This document shows positions 8,111-16,401 of a stretch of 64,000 nucleotides of DNA, one piece after another; the stretch's first letter is position 1; the number at the start of each line of letters is the position of its first letter. The stretch lies in the NCBI GenBank assembly GCA_011364965.1, contig RDOB01000002.1, forward strand, positions 186,001 to 250,000. The letters run 5' to 3'. A program made the translations under genes and the position numbers. The DNA comes from Candidatus Heimdallarchaeota archaeon (GTDB lineage: Archaea; Asgardarchaeota; Heimdallarchaeia; Hodarchaeales; Hodarchaeaceae). A model generated the notes under the pieces. That model was not told the DNA's origin, did no database searches, and was given only the letters and a program-made list of their open reading frames with translations.

Positions 8111-9424
8111 TTATTTTAGCTCTTCATAAATAGATTTAACGTTATCAAAAGTCACTTTTAATTTTCTTTCCTGTAATAATTGAACAATATCATCAATCAA
8201 TTCCCCTTTAGCTCCGAGAGAGGCTGCAAGATTCCGTGCGTGTAGTTTCATATGTCCTGCCTGAATTCCCACTGAAGCTAGTGCCCTGAGTGCACCAAAA
8301 TTCTGTGCTAAACCTACAGCTGCCATTATTTCTGCAAGTTTTAATGCTCCTCCTGGGACTTTAAGACCCAAGATTTTAAATGTAATTTGTGCAATGGGAT
8401 GGATCCGCGCTACACCGCCCACTAGTCCAACAGCTAAAGGAATTTCAATCGTACCGACAAGATCTCCATCTTCATTTTTTTCCCATGTTGTTAATGAACG
8501 ATATTTTCCTTCATTTCGTGTCGCAGCATAAGTATGAACTCCTGCTTCAATTGCTCGCCAATCTTGTGCAGTAGCAACCGCAACTGCATCTATTCCGTTC
8601 ATAATTCCCTTGTTGTGAGTAGCACATCGATAAACATCAGCTTCTGCAAAAGCATATGCTTCTATGATCCCATTTATCAGTTCTTCACCCGTCATATCTT
8701 TAGTATCGAGCTCTTTAGCTTTAAATATAGCTCGTGCCCGAACTAAACGCTTATCTGCTAAGTTTGATATGATTCTTAAGCGAGATTTACCTTTTGTTAT
8801 TTCCTCTATTAAAGGAGCTACTGCTTCATTCATTGTGTTAACTGCATTCGCACCCATGGCGTCCCTCACGTCTACTAACAATTCTACGATAACCATGGAT
8901 CCAGTAAGGGTATCAGAAAGGACTTTGACATTCAAATCGCGACATCCCCCTCCGAATTTCACGAGTATTGGATCCTGCTGATTAGCGATTGTAATAAGAT
9001 CCGCTTTTCTTTCGAGGATAAGTGTTCTAGCGTTGAATGGATCTGAAATACCTACAATTTGAATCTGGCCAATCATTATTGGATCAGTTGTACTTGTGAA
9101 AAACCCTCCCGAGGCTCGGGCGACTTTGGCTGAATTAGAAGCTGCTGCAACAACAGAGGCTTCCTCTACTGCCATAGGAATCAGATAATCTTCCCCATTA
9201 ACCTTAAAATTTGTTGCGATCCCAAGTGGAACTTGCATCACAGCTATTGTGTTTTCAATATAATGTCCTTGCCCCGCATGGTCAAGGATTGCCGTTGAAT
9301 TCTGGAGACATTTTATTTCATCGTCTGTTAATTGTGGACAAAGCCTTTTAATTGTATTTTGACGTTCTTCAACCGTCATTTTATAGAATCCTGCAATACG
9401 AGAATTTCGGGGTTTTTCGCTCAT
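8111..9424 (-). CDS. mvaA: Hydroxymethylglutaryl-CoA reductase, class II
   Basis: A 437-residue HMG-CoA reductase that makes mevalonate from HMG-CoA, the committed step to archaeal isoprenoid lipids. It aligns by eye with the bacterial class II enzyme of Pseudomonas mevalonii: 'SRIAGFY' near the start, 'ENTIAVMQVPLGIATNF', the catalytic Glu segment EEAS at residues 87-90, the Lys motif NKGIMNGID, the Asp segment TAQDWRAIEAG and the His motif GHMKLHARN. Class I, not class II, is the usual archaeal form; class II is known from some archaeal groups through transfer from bacteria. Length is normal for the class. A TATA-like box lies at 9473-9482. The matching HMG-CoA synthase is at 42101-43792. 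The identification is very secure. Confidence 0.95.
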   Translation of the reverse strand: MSEKPRNSRIAGFYKMTVEERQNTIKRLCPQLTDDEIKCLQNSTAILDHAGQGHYIENTIAVMQVPLGIATNFKVNGEDYLIPMAVEEASVVAAASNSAKVARASGGFFTSTTDPIMIGQIQIVGISDPFNARTLILERKADLITIANQQDPILVKFGGGCRDLNVKVLSDTLTGSMVIVELLVDVRDAMGANAVNTMNEAVAPLIEEITKGKSRLRIISNLADKRLVRARAIFKAKELDTKDMTGEELINGIIEAYAFAEADVYRCATHNKGIMNGIDAVAVATAQDWRAIEAGVHTYAATRNEGKYRSLTTWEKNEDGDLVGTIEIPLAVGLVGGVARIHPIAQITFKILGLKVPGGALKLAEIMAAVGLAQNFGALRALASVGIQAGHMKLHARNLAASLGAKGELIDDIVQLLQERKLKVTFDNVKSIYEELK

Positions 9425-9472
9425 ACTATCTCATCCAATAATTTTGTAAAAGGAAAATGAAAGAATAATTCA

Positions 9473-9482
9473 CTTTTATAAA
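9473..9482 (-). promoter_or_regulatory. TATA-like box for HMG-CoA reductase
   Basis: Read on the minus strand the sequence is TTTATAAAAG, about 50 bases upstream of the reductase ATG. This fits an archaeal TATA box with a leader of roughly 25 bases. The HMG-CoA synthase has a near-identical box (43827-43835). Confidence 0.4.
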
Positions 9483-9603
9483 GGATTAACTCATTGAATT
9501 AAATTTCTTTTACTTTCAAGATCATGGAAAAAATCTATCCAGTAAAAACTCTTTAAAAAAAGGAGAAATTAAAAGAGGAATTATTCCAATTAATGGGATT
9601 TTT

Positions 9604-10476
9604 TTACTCCTTTGAAAGGTTCAAGCTAATAAATGTATTTTCGGGGCAGCTAAAGTAAATAGAATTACCTGCAGGAATCGGAATTTCAAGATCGTCAATC
9701 TCGATTACCGAGTTTGTACTTGGTTTCAAATAAATAGCAAAAAATGGTTGTTTTCCTTTACATGATGTCGTTTTAACAGATTTTGGTAAATAATAAAACG
9801 CGATTTTCCCCTCTGTTGTTGATGATGAAACATGTATCAATTTTACGATTAAATTCCCATCAGTTGCTGAAAAAATCTGTTGTCCCTTTTCTGGCTGAAT
9901 AGCTTCTTTTTGATCTTGATAATAATATAAAATCTCCGATCGTTTAACCTCAACTGGAGGCTTATTTGATTTTGATTTAGGTTCTGTTTCTGTATATATA
10001 TTTTTAGGTGAAGATGAGGGCATTGGAGTTACCTTGAGAGGTTCTGATTCTTTTATTGGTGAAAATTCTATCTTTGGCTTAGATGGAGGAATTGAACCTT
10101 CAAGAAATTCAAAAGAATTGATTGAATCCGAAATAGAGGTAGGAGATACGTCAATAGGCGCACTAGCTTTTACACCAGTAACTGAGATCACATCTAAGAA
10201 ATCTATAAAATCTGTTGTCTCATTTCCTTGATCCTCGGTTGAAATCCGATGAGTTAAACCTTTTTCAAGACGCATTTGACGAGCAATTTGGCTAGAAATG
10301 AACCTTTTCCTGACATTTGAATTGGCTCCAGTCCAAATGAAAATTCGTTTATCATCTTCGTTAACGAAAATTAGAACCTCTTCATCTTTTAAATCCTCTT
10401 GCGCTGAAGTAAACGAAACAGGAACGTATTCACCATCCATCGATGGCATATAAACATGAACTTGGGGATTACTCAT
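9604..10476 (-). CDS. Gelsolin-like domain protein
   Basis: Residues about 20-110 show the gelsolin/villin fold pattern: 'EVLIFVNEDDKRIFIWTGANS', then a helix (RKRFISSQIARQMRLE) and a final strand with 'FIDFLDVIS'. Such single gelsolin-like domains are a hallmark of Asgard archaea and are thought to act on their actin homologues, sometimes calcium-dependently. A proline/serine-rich linker (about 120-190) joins it to an unrecognised beta-rich C-terminal domain of about 100 residues. ATG at 10476 is preferred; an in-frame TTG 30 bases upstream has no better ribosome binding site. The protein is 290 residues and lacks a signal peptide. No actin or profilin gene is in this window. Gelsolin-like is confident; the actin link is from family knowledge. 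Confidence 0.8.
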   Translation of the reverse strand: MSNPQVHVYMPSMDGEYVPVSFTSAQEDLKDEEVLIFVNEDDKRIFIWTGANSNVRKRFISSQIARQMRLEKGLTHRISTEDQGNETTDFIDFLDVISVTGVKASAPIDVSPTSISDSINSFEFLEGSIPPSKPKIEFSPIKESEPLKVTPMPSSSPKNIYTETEPKSKSNKPPVEVKRSEILYYYQDQKEAIQPEKGQQIFSATDGNLIVKLIHVSSSTTEGKIAFYYLPKSVKTTSCKGKQPFFAIYLKPSTNSVIEIDDLEIPIPAGNSIYFSCPENTFISLNLSKE

Positions 10477-10706
10477 ATATTTGCCTTCTAAACACAAGTT
10501 AGTCAATAAATTTCACTTCAATGAACTTTTCAGTCATTGTAAGATCCTAGATCATTCAAATTGTGAAAGATACTGACTTATTGCCTGATTTGAAAGAATA
10601 TAATTAACTAAATCACCCATGTCTATTAAATGTTACACAATAAACATTCCACAGTTAAAAGACATGAACTCAAAGGAAAATCACCATATTAATAGTGACA
10701 ATAATA

Positions 10707-10714
10707 TTTATAAT
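10707..10714 (+). promoter_or_regulatory. TATA-like box for tRNA-Cys
   Basis: TTTATAAT lies about 36-43 bases before the first base of the tRNA, a normal distance for an archaeal tRNA promoter with a short leader. The remainder of 10477-10749 holds no supported gene. Confidence 0.4.
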
Positions 10715-10749
10715 TCAGATGTAGAGGGGATTAATCAAGGAAAAAACTC

Positions 10750-10821
10750 GCGGAGGTACCAAAGTGGCTATGGAGCAGCCTGCAAAGCTGTCAAACGTGA
10801 GTTCAAATCTCACCCTCCGCT
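10750..10821 (+). tRNA. tRNA-Cys (GCA)
   Basis: A complete cloverleaf without intron. The acceptor stem GCGGAGG pairs with CCTCCGC. The D arm is CCA/TGG with the A13-A22 mismatch typical of tRNA-Cys. The anticodon stem is GCAGC/GCTGT around loop CTGCAAA, giving anticodon GCA. The T arm is GTGAG/CTCAC around TTCAAAT. The discriminator base is U73, the main identity element of tRNA-Cys. No CCA is encoded, so the tail is added after transcription. Confidence 0.96.
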
Positions 10822-10836
10822 TTGTTTAACATCTCT

Positions 10837-10864
10837 GTTTATTTTAATTATTTTCTGTCTTTTT
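10837..10864 (+). terminator. T-rich tract after tRNA-Cys
   Basis: Several runs of T on the coding strand begin 16 bases after the tRNA (GTTTATTTTAATTATTTTC, then TTTTT). Archaeal RNA polymerase stops at such tracts without a hairpin. Confidence 0.35.
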
Positions 10865-11043
10865 GGAACAAATTTATACCTTAAATTCTGGTTCTGTGTT
10901 ATCCTAGAATGAATTAAAACTAGTCAACCTCTTATTGCTTATATCTTACAAACCATAAATCTAGGAAAATCGGAGAAAATTCTAAAAGTATTAGCTTTTA
11001 TATATTATTTTGAATTTTAACTGCTTTTCATCGAGGTAAATTC

Positions 11044-12843
11044 ATGTCTTCTTCATTATTTGACATTGTGGTTCTAGATACAAATTTTTTTATCTCTCTT
11101 CTTCATGCAGGAGTTTCAGAGAACATTCTACCGAATTTAAAAAAAATTGCGGGATCTATTGGTATGGAAATAATGGTACCAGCTGAACTTCCCAAATCAG
11201 ATATCCCAAGTAAATTTAGAGAATTAAGAACTCTCATTCCTAAACATATTAGACTCGAACCTGTTAATAGGGATTCTAATTTATGGAAACGTACCGCCAG
11301 CTATGCTATTAATGAAAGAATGGTTCGTGCTCAAGAGGATCCTGCAGATATCGATGTAGTTATTCTTGCAAAAAAATATACATTAATAGATAATAATAAA
11401 GTAGCTTTAGTTTCAGATGATGAGGGTGTTTCGCGAATTATTAAAGAAAATAAGGATTTTAAGGGCATAGAACACCTATCCTGTGGTTCATTTGTTTCAG
11501 TTCTTGCTGCAACTGTAACAGATCCAGAAATAAGACGTATACTTGATGAAGCTGTAGAGCGTGTATTTCGTGCGTCGTGGAGTTATAAGAAAAAAACTCG
11601 ACGATATATTGATGTTGCAATGCTGATCAATGATTTAACGGATACTGCACGATTTGTTAGATCTGCTGCGCAAGCTTCCGAAATATTAATATCTGAATCT
11701 AGTTCAAAAGAAGAAATATTAGCAACAAAAGAACCGGAGGTTATCACTCCTGTAGATGCCTTAATTGTTGCTCAGCAGCTGATGATGAAAGCACGAGATA
11801 CTCGTGAACGATTCAATATACTTGACGCGGAAAATGTTCTTGTTGAAATATTAACAAAGAGCTCTGATTTAATATATACTATAGATGATTTAGAACAACG
11901 AGTAATTGTAGAAAGAATGTTTCGATCTGAGCTTTTTGAACATCATAGCTGGTTACTTGATTATAAACTAGCTCGTAATCAGATTCTTGAAGCATTGGTT
12001 CACGCAGAAGCGTGTAGAGTCTATATGAATTTCATATCTGTTGGGAAAGAGGCAATAGAAAATCTAATTTCTCTTCAAGGGCTACTTTATTTATTACTCG
12101 GTCATCCAGTAGAAGCTCTGCGACTCTTCGAGACAGTCCCTTATATGGATACTGAAATTTCTCCCACACAGTTACTAGGAATTACAGTGTCTCTGATAGC
12201 TACAAATCAGCCCAATGAAGCAGTATTGTATTTAAAAAAGTATCCTGACCTCTTAGATGGGATGATCTCATCAATGCATACTTATGCGAATGATCTCTAT
12301 AGTCACGATCAAAAGGAGCTGGCAATTGAAATATTAAAAACAATCGTAAAGAATTTTTCAGATCGGGAAGATATATTAAGATCAATTAATCGATTATTCA
12401 TATTAACGCGATTACGGCCGGACTTAATTGAACTAGATCTAAAAATACAGAAGATTTTTAAGTCTAAATTAAAAAGTAAGGGAGTTGATAACAGCAAGCG
12501 GGGTATACCTAATAAATGGTTGCAAGCTTTGCCTATTGAAATAAATTCTGGTTCTGTAAATGAATTAGCTGATCAATTTAAAGGTTTTTATCATATTTTG
12601 GACTTAATTATGGAACCTGAAAAAGATGAGATACATTTAATAGCCTGGGATGAAAGTAACAATTCTACTTGGAAATTAATATTCGATTCAGCATATAAAC
12701 CTGCATTGGAAGAGAGTGTAAAGATAAAAATCACTTCTGCAACAATAAGCCAGTTAAAACAGGCTAAAAAGGGAGCTAATTACCGTGGGGAGATTGTTTT
12801 CGATTTTGCTGCAATCCAACCAGAGTTAGTAAAAGCTTGGTAG
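11044..12843 (+). CDS. PIN-domain protein with TPR-like C-terminal region
   Basis: A 599-residue protein. The first about 150 residues form a PIN nuclease domain: the opening acidic residue in VVLDTNFFISLL, a middle acid segment EDPADIDVVILAKK, and the last acidic strand ALVSDDEGV. These give the usual set of Asp/Glu metal ligands, so it may be an active RNase. Residues about 150-460 are helical and include TPR-like pairs (ALVHAEACRVYMNF, then LLLGHPVEALRLFETVP). The last about 100 residues are a separate mixed domain. The start ATG at 11044 has GAGGT a few bases upstream. A fusion of PIN to a long helical scaffold differs from the small VapC toxins, and no antitoxin gene is next to it, so an RNA-processing role is likelier than toxin-antitoxin. 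Confidence 0.8.
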   Translation: MSSSLFDIVVLDTNFFISLLHAGVSENILPNLKKIAGSIGMEIMVPAELPKSDIPSKFRELRTLIPKHIRLEPVNRDSNLWKRTASYAINERMVRAQEDPADIDVVILAKKYTLIDNNKVALVSDDEGVSRIIKENKDFKGIEHLSCGSFVSVLAATVTDPEIRRILDEAVERVFRASWSYKKKTRRYIDVAMLINDLTDTARFVRSAAQASEILISESSSKEEILATKEPEVITPVDALIVAQQLMMKARDTRERFNILDAENVLVEILTKSSDLIYTIDDLEQRVIVERMFRSELFEHHSWLLDYKLARNQILEALVHAEACRVYMNFISVGKEAIENLISLQGLLYLLLGHPVEALRLFETVPYMDTEISPTQLLGITVSLIATNQPNEAVLYLKKYPDLLDGMISSMHTYANDLYSHDQKELAIEILKTIVKNFSDREDILRSINRLFILTRLRPDLIELDLKIQKIFKSKLKSKGVDNSKRGIPNKWLQALPIEINSGSVNELADQFKGFYHILDLIMEPEKDEIHLIAWDESNNSTWKLIFDSAYKPALEESVKIKITSATISQLKQAKKGANYRGEIVFDFAAIQPELVKAW

Positions 12844-12898
12844 TAGAAAGAATAAATCGCTTCCAAATCTGAAATAGTTAAACTTTCTTAATATGCTA

Positions 12899-13891
12899 TT
12901 AAAGCATTGAAAAATCAACATTCCACCAATTTTTTTTCATGAGATGAATTTCTGAAGCAAGAGGATCTTTATCGAAATATTCTCTCAGTTTCTCCGAAAT
13001 TGGTTGAATGAACCTAAAATTATCTAGTATTAAGATTGATATCCATTCCGGATTAATTATTTCAAAATACTTGTTCCAAACATGTAAATTCGGACTTTTG
13101 ATATTGGTCACTTCTCTGATATTGCGATGCGGTATCATTGGTTGCCATTTCTGTTTATAATCTAGGAGTCCTCGAAGACAAATTTTTGCGGGAGAGGCTG
13201 CAATAATTACATCTTTTGACCGATTGTGAAATAATTCAGCAACTGTGGCTGAGCCAATTTTGTTCAGTATGTTTCCATTTGGTTGGATCATATCAGCTCC
13301 GAGTATAGCGACTTCAGCGAATTCAGTAAATTCATGAACGCAAAAATCGATACCTAAATTGGTATTTTTGAATCCCGCATTAGCCAATGAATAAGCAGTT
13401 CTTTCCCCCTCTTTTAATGGTCTTGACTCCAAAATAAATATTTCCTTATCATTATATCCTTCACGAGCTAATTGTAGCAAGGCCTTAATGATTGTGGAAG
13501 AATGAGAAAAAGTTAATAATGAATTTTTTTCCCGTATTTCTTCAATCAGAGTATTTATTGTATTTTTTTCTCCAATTCTTAATTGCTCGCGCCTTGTAGC
13601 AAAGAGAAGCTCAATTTTCGAGTTTAAGGAGTCATTCTTGAGTTCTCCGTCTCTAATCAATTGAGTAATTTTAGCATAAATTGGTAATAGTGCGTTTTCA
13701 ATAGTAGCTATTGGGTGGGTGTCAAGTAAAAGCTGTATTCCTGTCTTTAAAGCGGATTGGTTTATGCTATCTCCTAATCTTAAGCATTCTTTCTTCAGGA
13801 TTGATAAACTAATTTCGGCTATCGCGGCTGCACCACTTTGAGTGTCATTATGAAGAGTTTCAACGTCTTTCAGGAATGCTTTTGATAACAA
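12899..13891 (-). CDS. eIF2B alpha/beta/delta-like protein
   Basis: A 330-residue member of the eIF2B regulatory-subunit / MTR-1-P isomerase / ribose-1,5-bisphosphate isomerase superfamily. Signatures are GAAAIAEISL near the start, LESRPLKEGERTAYSLANAG, and ILGADMIQPNGNILNKIGSA with the conserved Asp and NKIG. The spot where the sugar isomerases carry the catalytic Cys (T-H-C) reads TFSHSST here, so the Cys is Ser. This favours a non-catalytic eIF2B-like role in translation initiation over R15P isomerase. The start is a TTG at 13891, preceded by AGGGG at good distance, since no ATG exists near the N-terminus. The family is secure; the precise role is inferred. Confidence 0.85.
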   Translation of the reverse strand: MLSKAFLKDVETLHNDTQSGAAAIAEISLSILKKECLRLGDSINQSALKTGIQLLLDTHPIATIENALLPIYAKITQLIRDGELKNDSLNSKIELLFATRREQLRIGEKNTINTLIEEIREKNSLLTFSHSSTIIKALLQLAREGYNDKEIFILESRPLKEGERTAYSLANAGFKNTNLGIDFCVHEFTEFAEVAILGADMIQPNGNILNKIGSATVAELFHNRSKDVIIAASPAKICLRGLLDYKQKWQPMIPHRNIREVTNIKSPNLHVWNKYFEIINPEWISILILDNFRFIQPISEKLREYFDKDPLASEIHLMKKNWWNVDFSML

Positions 13892-13994
13892 AATAACCCC
13901 TACTCTTTTGATTCCATAAAATTCTGTCAGTACATTTTTTTTTCTATTTGCTTTTCGCAGTAGGAAATAGTTTCAATATTCGATTATAATATTA

Positions 13995-14687
13995 TTATTT
14001 CGATTTCTTATCAAGTCGAGTGTGTATAATGTTAAATTGTCTCGATAACTTTCCCAGCTTCCTAGCTTGGTCGATATTCAGATGAAAAGTATTTTCTTGA
14101 GTTTTTTCATTAGTTGCTTCAATATAAGCAAATTCAGCTTTATTTATTAATTCAACAAGGTTCTCATTCATACCAGTATCACCTGAGTATGCTAGAAATT
14201 TCTTGTCTCCTTCGAAGATAGCATATCCAAAGGTTAGTATTTCTGGAAGCGGTTCATGAGAAAGAATGGATCCTGCATGCTTCATTTTATACGCTTGAAC
14301 TGTTATTTTATTTTCTAAAAGAAATTTTTCTTTATTGTTTTCAATTGGAGTCAATTCTAAAGCGAATGGAATGCTGCAATTATAACTACAGTTGAAGGTC
14401 TCGATAATTCCCTCAACCTCAGTAGTTCCTTTTGGATAATAAATATCTATCTTTTTATTATAACCTAGCATTCTAAAGAATCCTAAAAGAGAGAAAAGCC
14501 CTCCACAATGGTCGAAGTGTCCATGTGAAATAAAAATATGAATGGGGATATCCAGAGGGATTTTAATCATCGGCAGCAAATCTCTTAAAGTTCCATCTCC
14601 AATATCTAATAAAATTAAAACCTCTGGTGATTCAATTAATATTTGCGTAGCGATACCTGCTGCAGAATATAATAATTGATGATACAT
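13995..14687 (-). CDS. Metallo-beta-lactamase fold hydrolase (RNase Z-like)
   Basis: About 230 residues with the metallo-beta-lactamase signature SHGHFDHCGG (HxHxDH), a later metal-binding His region (YKMKHAGS), the bridging Asp in AYSGDTG, and a C-terminal HTRLD. The arrangement resembles RNase Z and arylsulfatase-like branches, but the long exosite arm of true RNase Z is not clear, so the substrate is uncertain. ATG at 14687 is chosen; a TTG 12 bases upstream has no ribosome binding site. The gene follows the APH-like kinase by 15 bases and is probably co-transcribed with it. Confidence 0.82.
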   Translation of the reverse strand: MYHQLLYSAAGIATQILIESPEVLILLDIGDGTLRDLLPMIKIPLDIPIHIFISHGHFDHCGGLFSLLGFFRMLGYNKKIDIYYPKGTTEVEGIIETFNCSYNCSIPFALELTPIENNKEKFLLENKITVQAYKMKHAGSILSHEPLPEILTFGYAIFEGDKKFLAYSGDTGMNENLVELINKAEFAYIEATNEKTQENTFHLNIDQARKLGKLSRQFNIIHTRLDKKSK

Positions 14688-14702
14688 AATTAATTCCAAG
14701 TA

Positions 14703-15764
14703 TTAATCAGGAAACGTTGTCCAGTTAAGAAATATCTCAATTAACTTAATTCTCATATTGATTTCATTTTCTAAACCTGATTCGCCGCCAAAAAAATCAG
14801 TCATATTCAAAATATTCAATATACTCATTAATATCATTATTGCCATATGAAAATGAAGGGGAACATAATTACCTGTATAATAGGAGTTTAATGAGTGGTG
14901 TTTAAGAGCCAATATTTCATTATAACCTGCGAGAAATGAATTCATATTCAATTTCAAACGGGTTAAATTTTGATCTTGCCTGTATATATCGACAGCTTCA
15001 ACAGCGAAGAAGTTACAAATATCTTCTAATCTATCGTGCTCAGTAGTTGTATCTAGGTATTCTGGATCAATTAAATGAGTATGAATCATAGGATTTCGGC
15101 CAATTCTCAAATCAAATATTACATTCCCTGGATGAAAATCACCGAATGTAACGGATCCTGAATCTTTCGAGATATCTTCAACTGTTCTTATCCTTCTATT
15201 AAAGATATCATTTAAACTACTTTTCTTATTCTGATCTATTGGCATTGATTCAATGCTTCTCGAGATCAGTAACTTATATTTCTCGAACCAGCATCTATTG
15301 GATTTATATCCATGAAATGCAGCTATACTTCTTCCTGCATATCTATATTTTTGCGGTCTTGGGATCCTTGAATCTCTAAAAACATCTCCTTGTATTCCTT
15401 CCATGACAACAACACCTCTAGAAAAGAATATAACACCCACTGAAGATATTCCTTGTGCTTTGTATGGAGAGAGTCTTGATTCAAGTGTATTTATCTTTTT
15501 AACTAAATCTAGCGCAATGTTGGAAGCCTCATAAATCTTAACCGCAATACTCGCTTCATCCATTCCTAGATCTGATTCCAACTTCACTTTTACGATATGA
15601 ATACCAGTTGCTCCGAGTTTTTTCTCTACTGTTATGTCTTTGACCTCAACGGAGCTTGGAGTTTTCTTGTAAGTATTTTCAACGCAAGAAACGAAATAAT
15701 CTGAAAATCCCTCGATAATTCGTCTTAGAACCTGTTGCATTCTTGTTGAAGGTGTTGATTCCAT
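14703..15764 (-). CDS. APH/choline-kinase-like phosphotransferase
   Basis: A 353-residue protein with an aminoglycoside-phosphotransferase-type kinase core. The ATP-binding Lys strand is probably SIAVKIYEAS. The catalytic loop is FGDFHPGNVIFD (Asp and Asn of the Brenner motif) and the metal-binding Asp lies in HLIDPEYLD. Members phosphorylate small molecules such as sugars, amino alcohols or antibiotics, and less often proteins; the substrate here is not evident. ATG at 15764 has GAGGAT just upstream. It leads a two-gene unit with the metallo-beta-lactamase hydrolase. Kinase fold is confident, substrate unknown. Confidence 0.8.
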   Translation of the reverse strand: MESTPSTRMQQVLRRIIEGFSDYFVSCVENTYKKTPSSVEVKDITVEKKLGATGIHIVKVKLESDLGMDEASIAVKIYEASNIALDLVKKINTLESRLSPYKAQGISSVGVIFFSRGVVVMEGIQGDVFRDSRIPRPQKYRYAGRSIAAFHGYKSNRCWFEKYKLLISRSIESMPIDQNKKSSLNDIFNRRIRTVEDISKDSGSVTFGDFHPGNVIFDLRIGRNPMIHTHLIDPEYLDTTTEHDRLEDICNFFAVEAVDIYRQDQNLTRLKLNMNSFLAGYNEILALKHHSLNSYYTGNYVPLHFHMAIMILMSILNILNMTDFFGGESGLENEINMRIKLIEIFLNWTTFPD

Positions 15765-15849
15765 TCAGATCCTCAGAGTAAAATTTGCACAACTAGCTAA
15801 TAAATTTATTTAAATTCTCTGTATTTATGTCAATGGGTGTAGATTCTCC

Positions 15850-16392
15850 TTGATTTTATCTAACAAAGACATACTTAGTGCAATGGAAGCACAAGAGATA
15901 GTTATTTCTCCGTTTGATAGTAGTGCAATTGGTCCATGTTCTGTTGATTTGCATTTAGGAAGTTCTTTTCTCGTTTTTCGGCATGGAACACTTTTTCGTC
16001 CAAATCAACCAGAATCTATATTAAAAAATACTGAAATGGTTCAAACTGAAGGTGAACCTTTTTTATTATCTCCCAATCAATTTGTATTAGCTAGTACGAA
16101 AGAGAAAATTTCTATCTCACGAAATCTAGCTGCTACCTTGGAGGGTAAATCCTCAATTGCTAGATTAGGAATTGTTGTTCATGCAGCTGGTTTAGTGAAT
16201 CCTGGAACAGGGTTGAAATCGCCAACTACTCTAACGCTTGAAATTTCTCAGCAAGCTAATTCCACTGTTGAATTGGAGCCAGGTATGCCTATTATTCAAA
16301 TAATTTTTCACAGACTCACTTCAGAAGCAACTATCGGATATGATGATCGTTCTTCTAGTAAGTATATCGGTCTAGACGCTCCTAAAGTATAA
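15850..16392 (+). CDS. dcd: dCTP deaminase (possibly dCTP deaminase/dUTPase)
   Basis: 180 residues of the dCTP deaminase family, which makes dUTP (or dUMP in bifunctional forms) for thymidylate synthesis. It shows the canonical N-terminus (ILSNKDI), CSVDLHLGSSF, the catalytic Ser/Arg loop KSSIARLG, and the Glu strand LTLEIS. The usual Asp before PG in 'DPGF' is Asn (NPGTG). The start is TTG at 15850; it is preferred over the ATG at 15883 because only it restores the conserved first strand. The gene converges with the subtilase at a 9-base gap. Whether it also hydrolyses triphosphate cannot be read safely. Confidence 0.92.
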   Translation: MILSNKDILSAMEAQEIVISPFDSSAIGPCSVDLHLGSSFLVFRHGTLFRPNQPESILKNTEMVQTEGEPFLLSPNQFVLASTKEKISISRNLAATLEGKSSIARLGIVVHAAGLVNPGTGLKSPTTLTLEISQQANSTVELEPGMPIIQIIFHRLTSEATIGYDDRSSSKYIGLDAPKV

Positions 16393-16401
16393 TTATTAAA
16401 T

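Noticed and set aside
10619..10912. A 97-codon open frame on the plus strand
   Set aside because: It runs straight through the complete tRNA-Cys gene and shows no protein-like conservation or ribosome site.
11044..12843. VapC-type toxin-antitoxin locus
   Set aside because: The PIN protein is far too long and no small antitoxin gene is adjacent.
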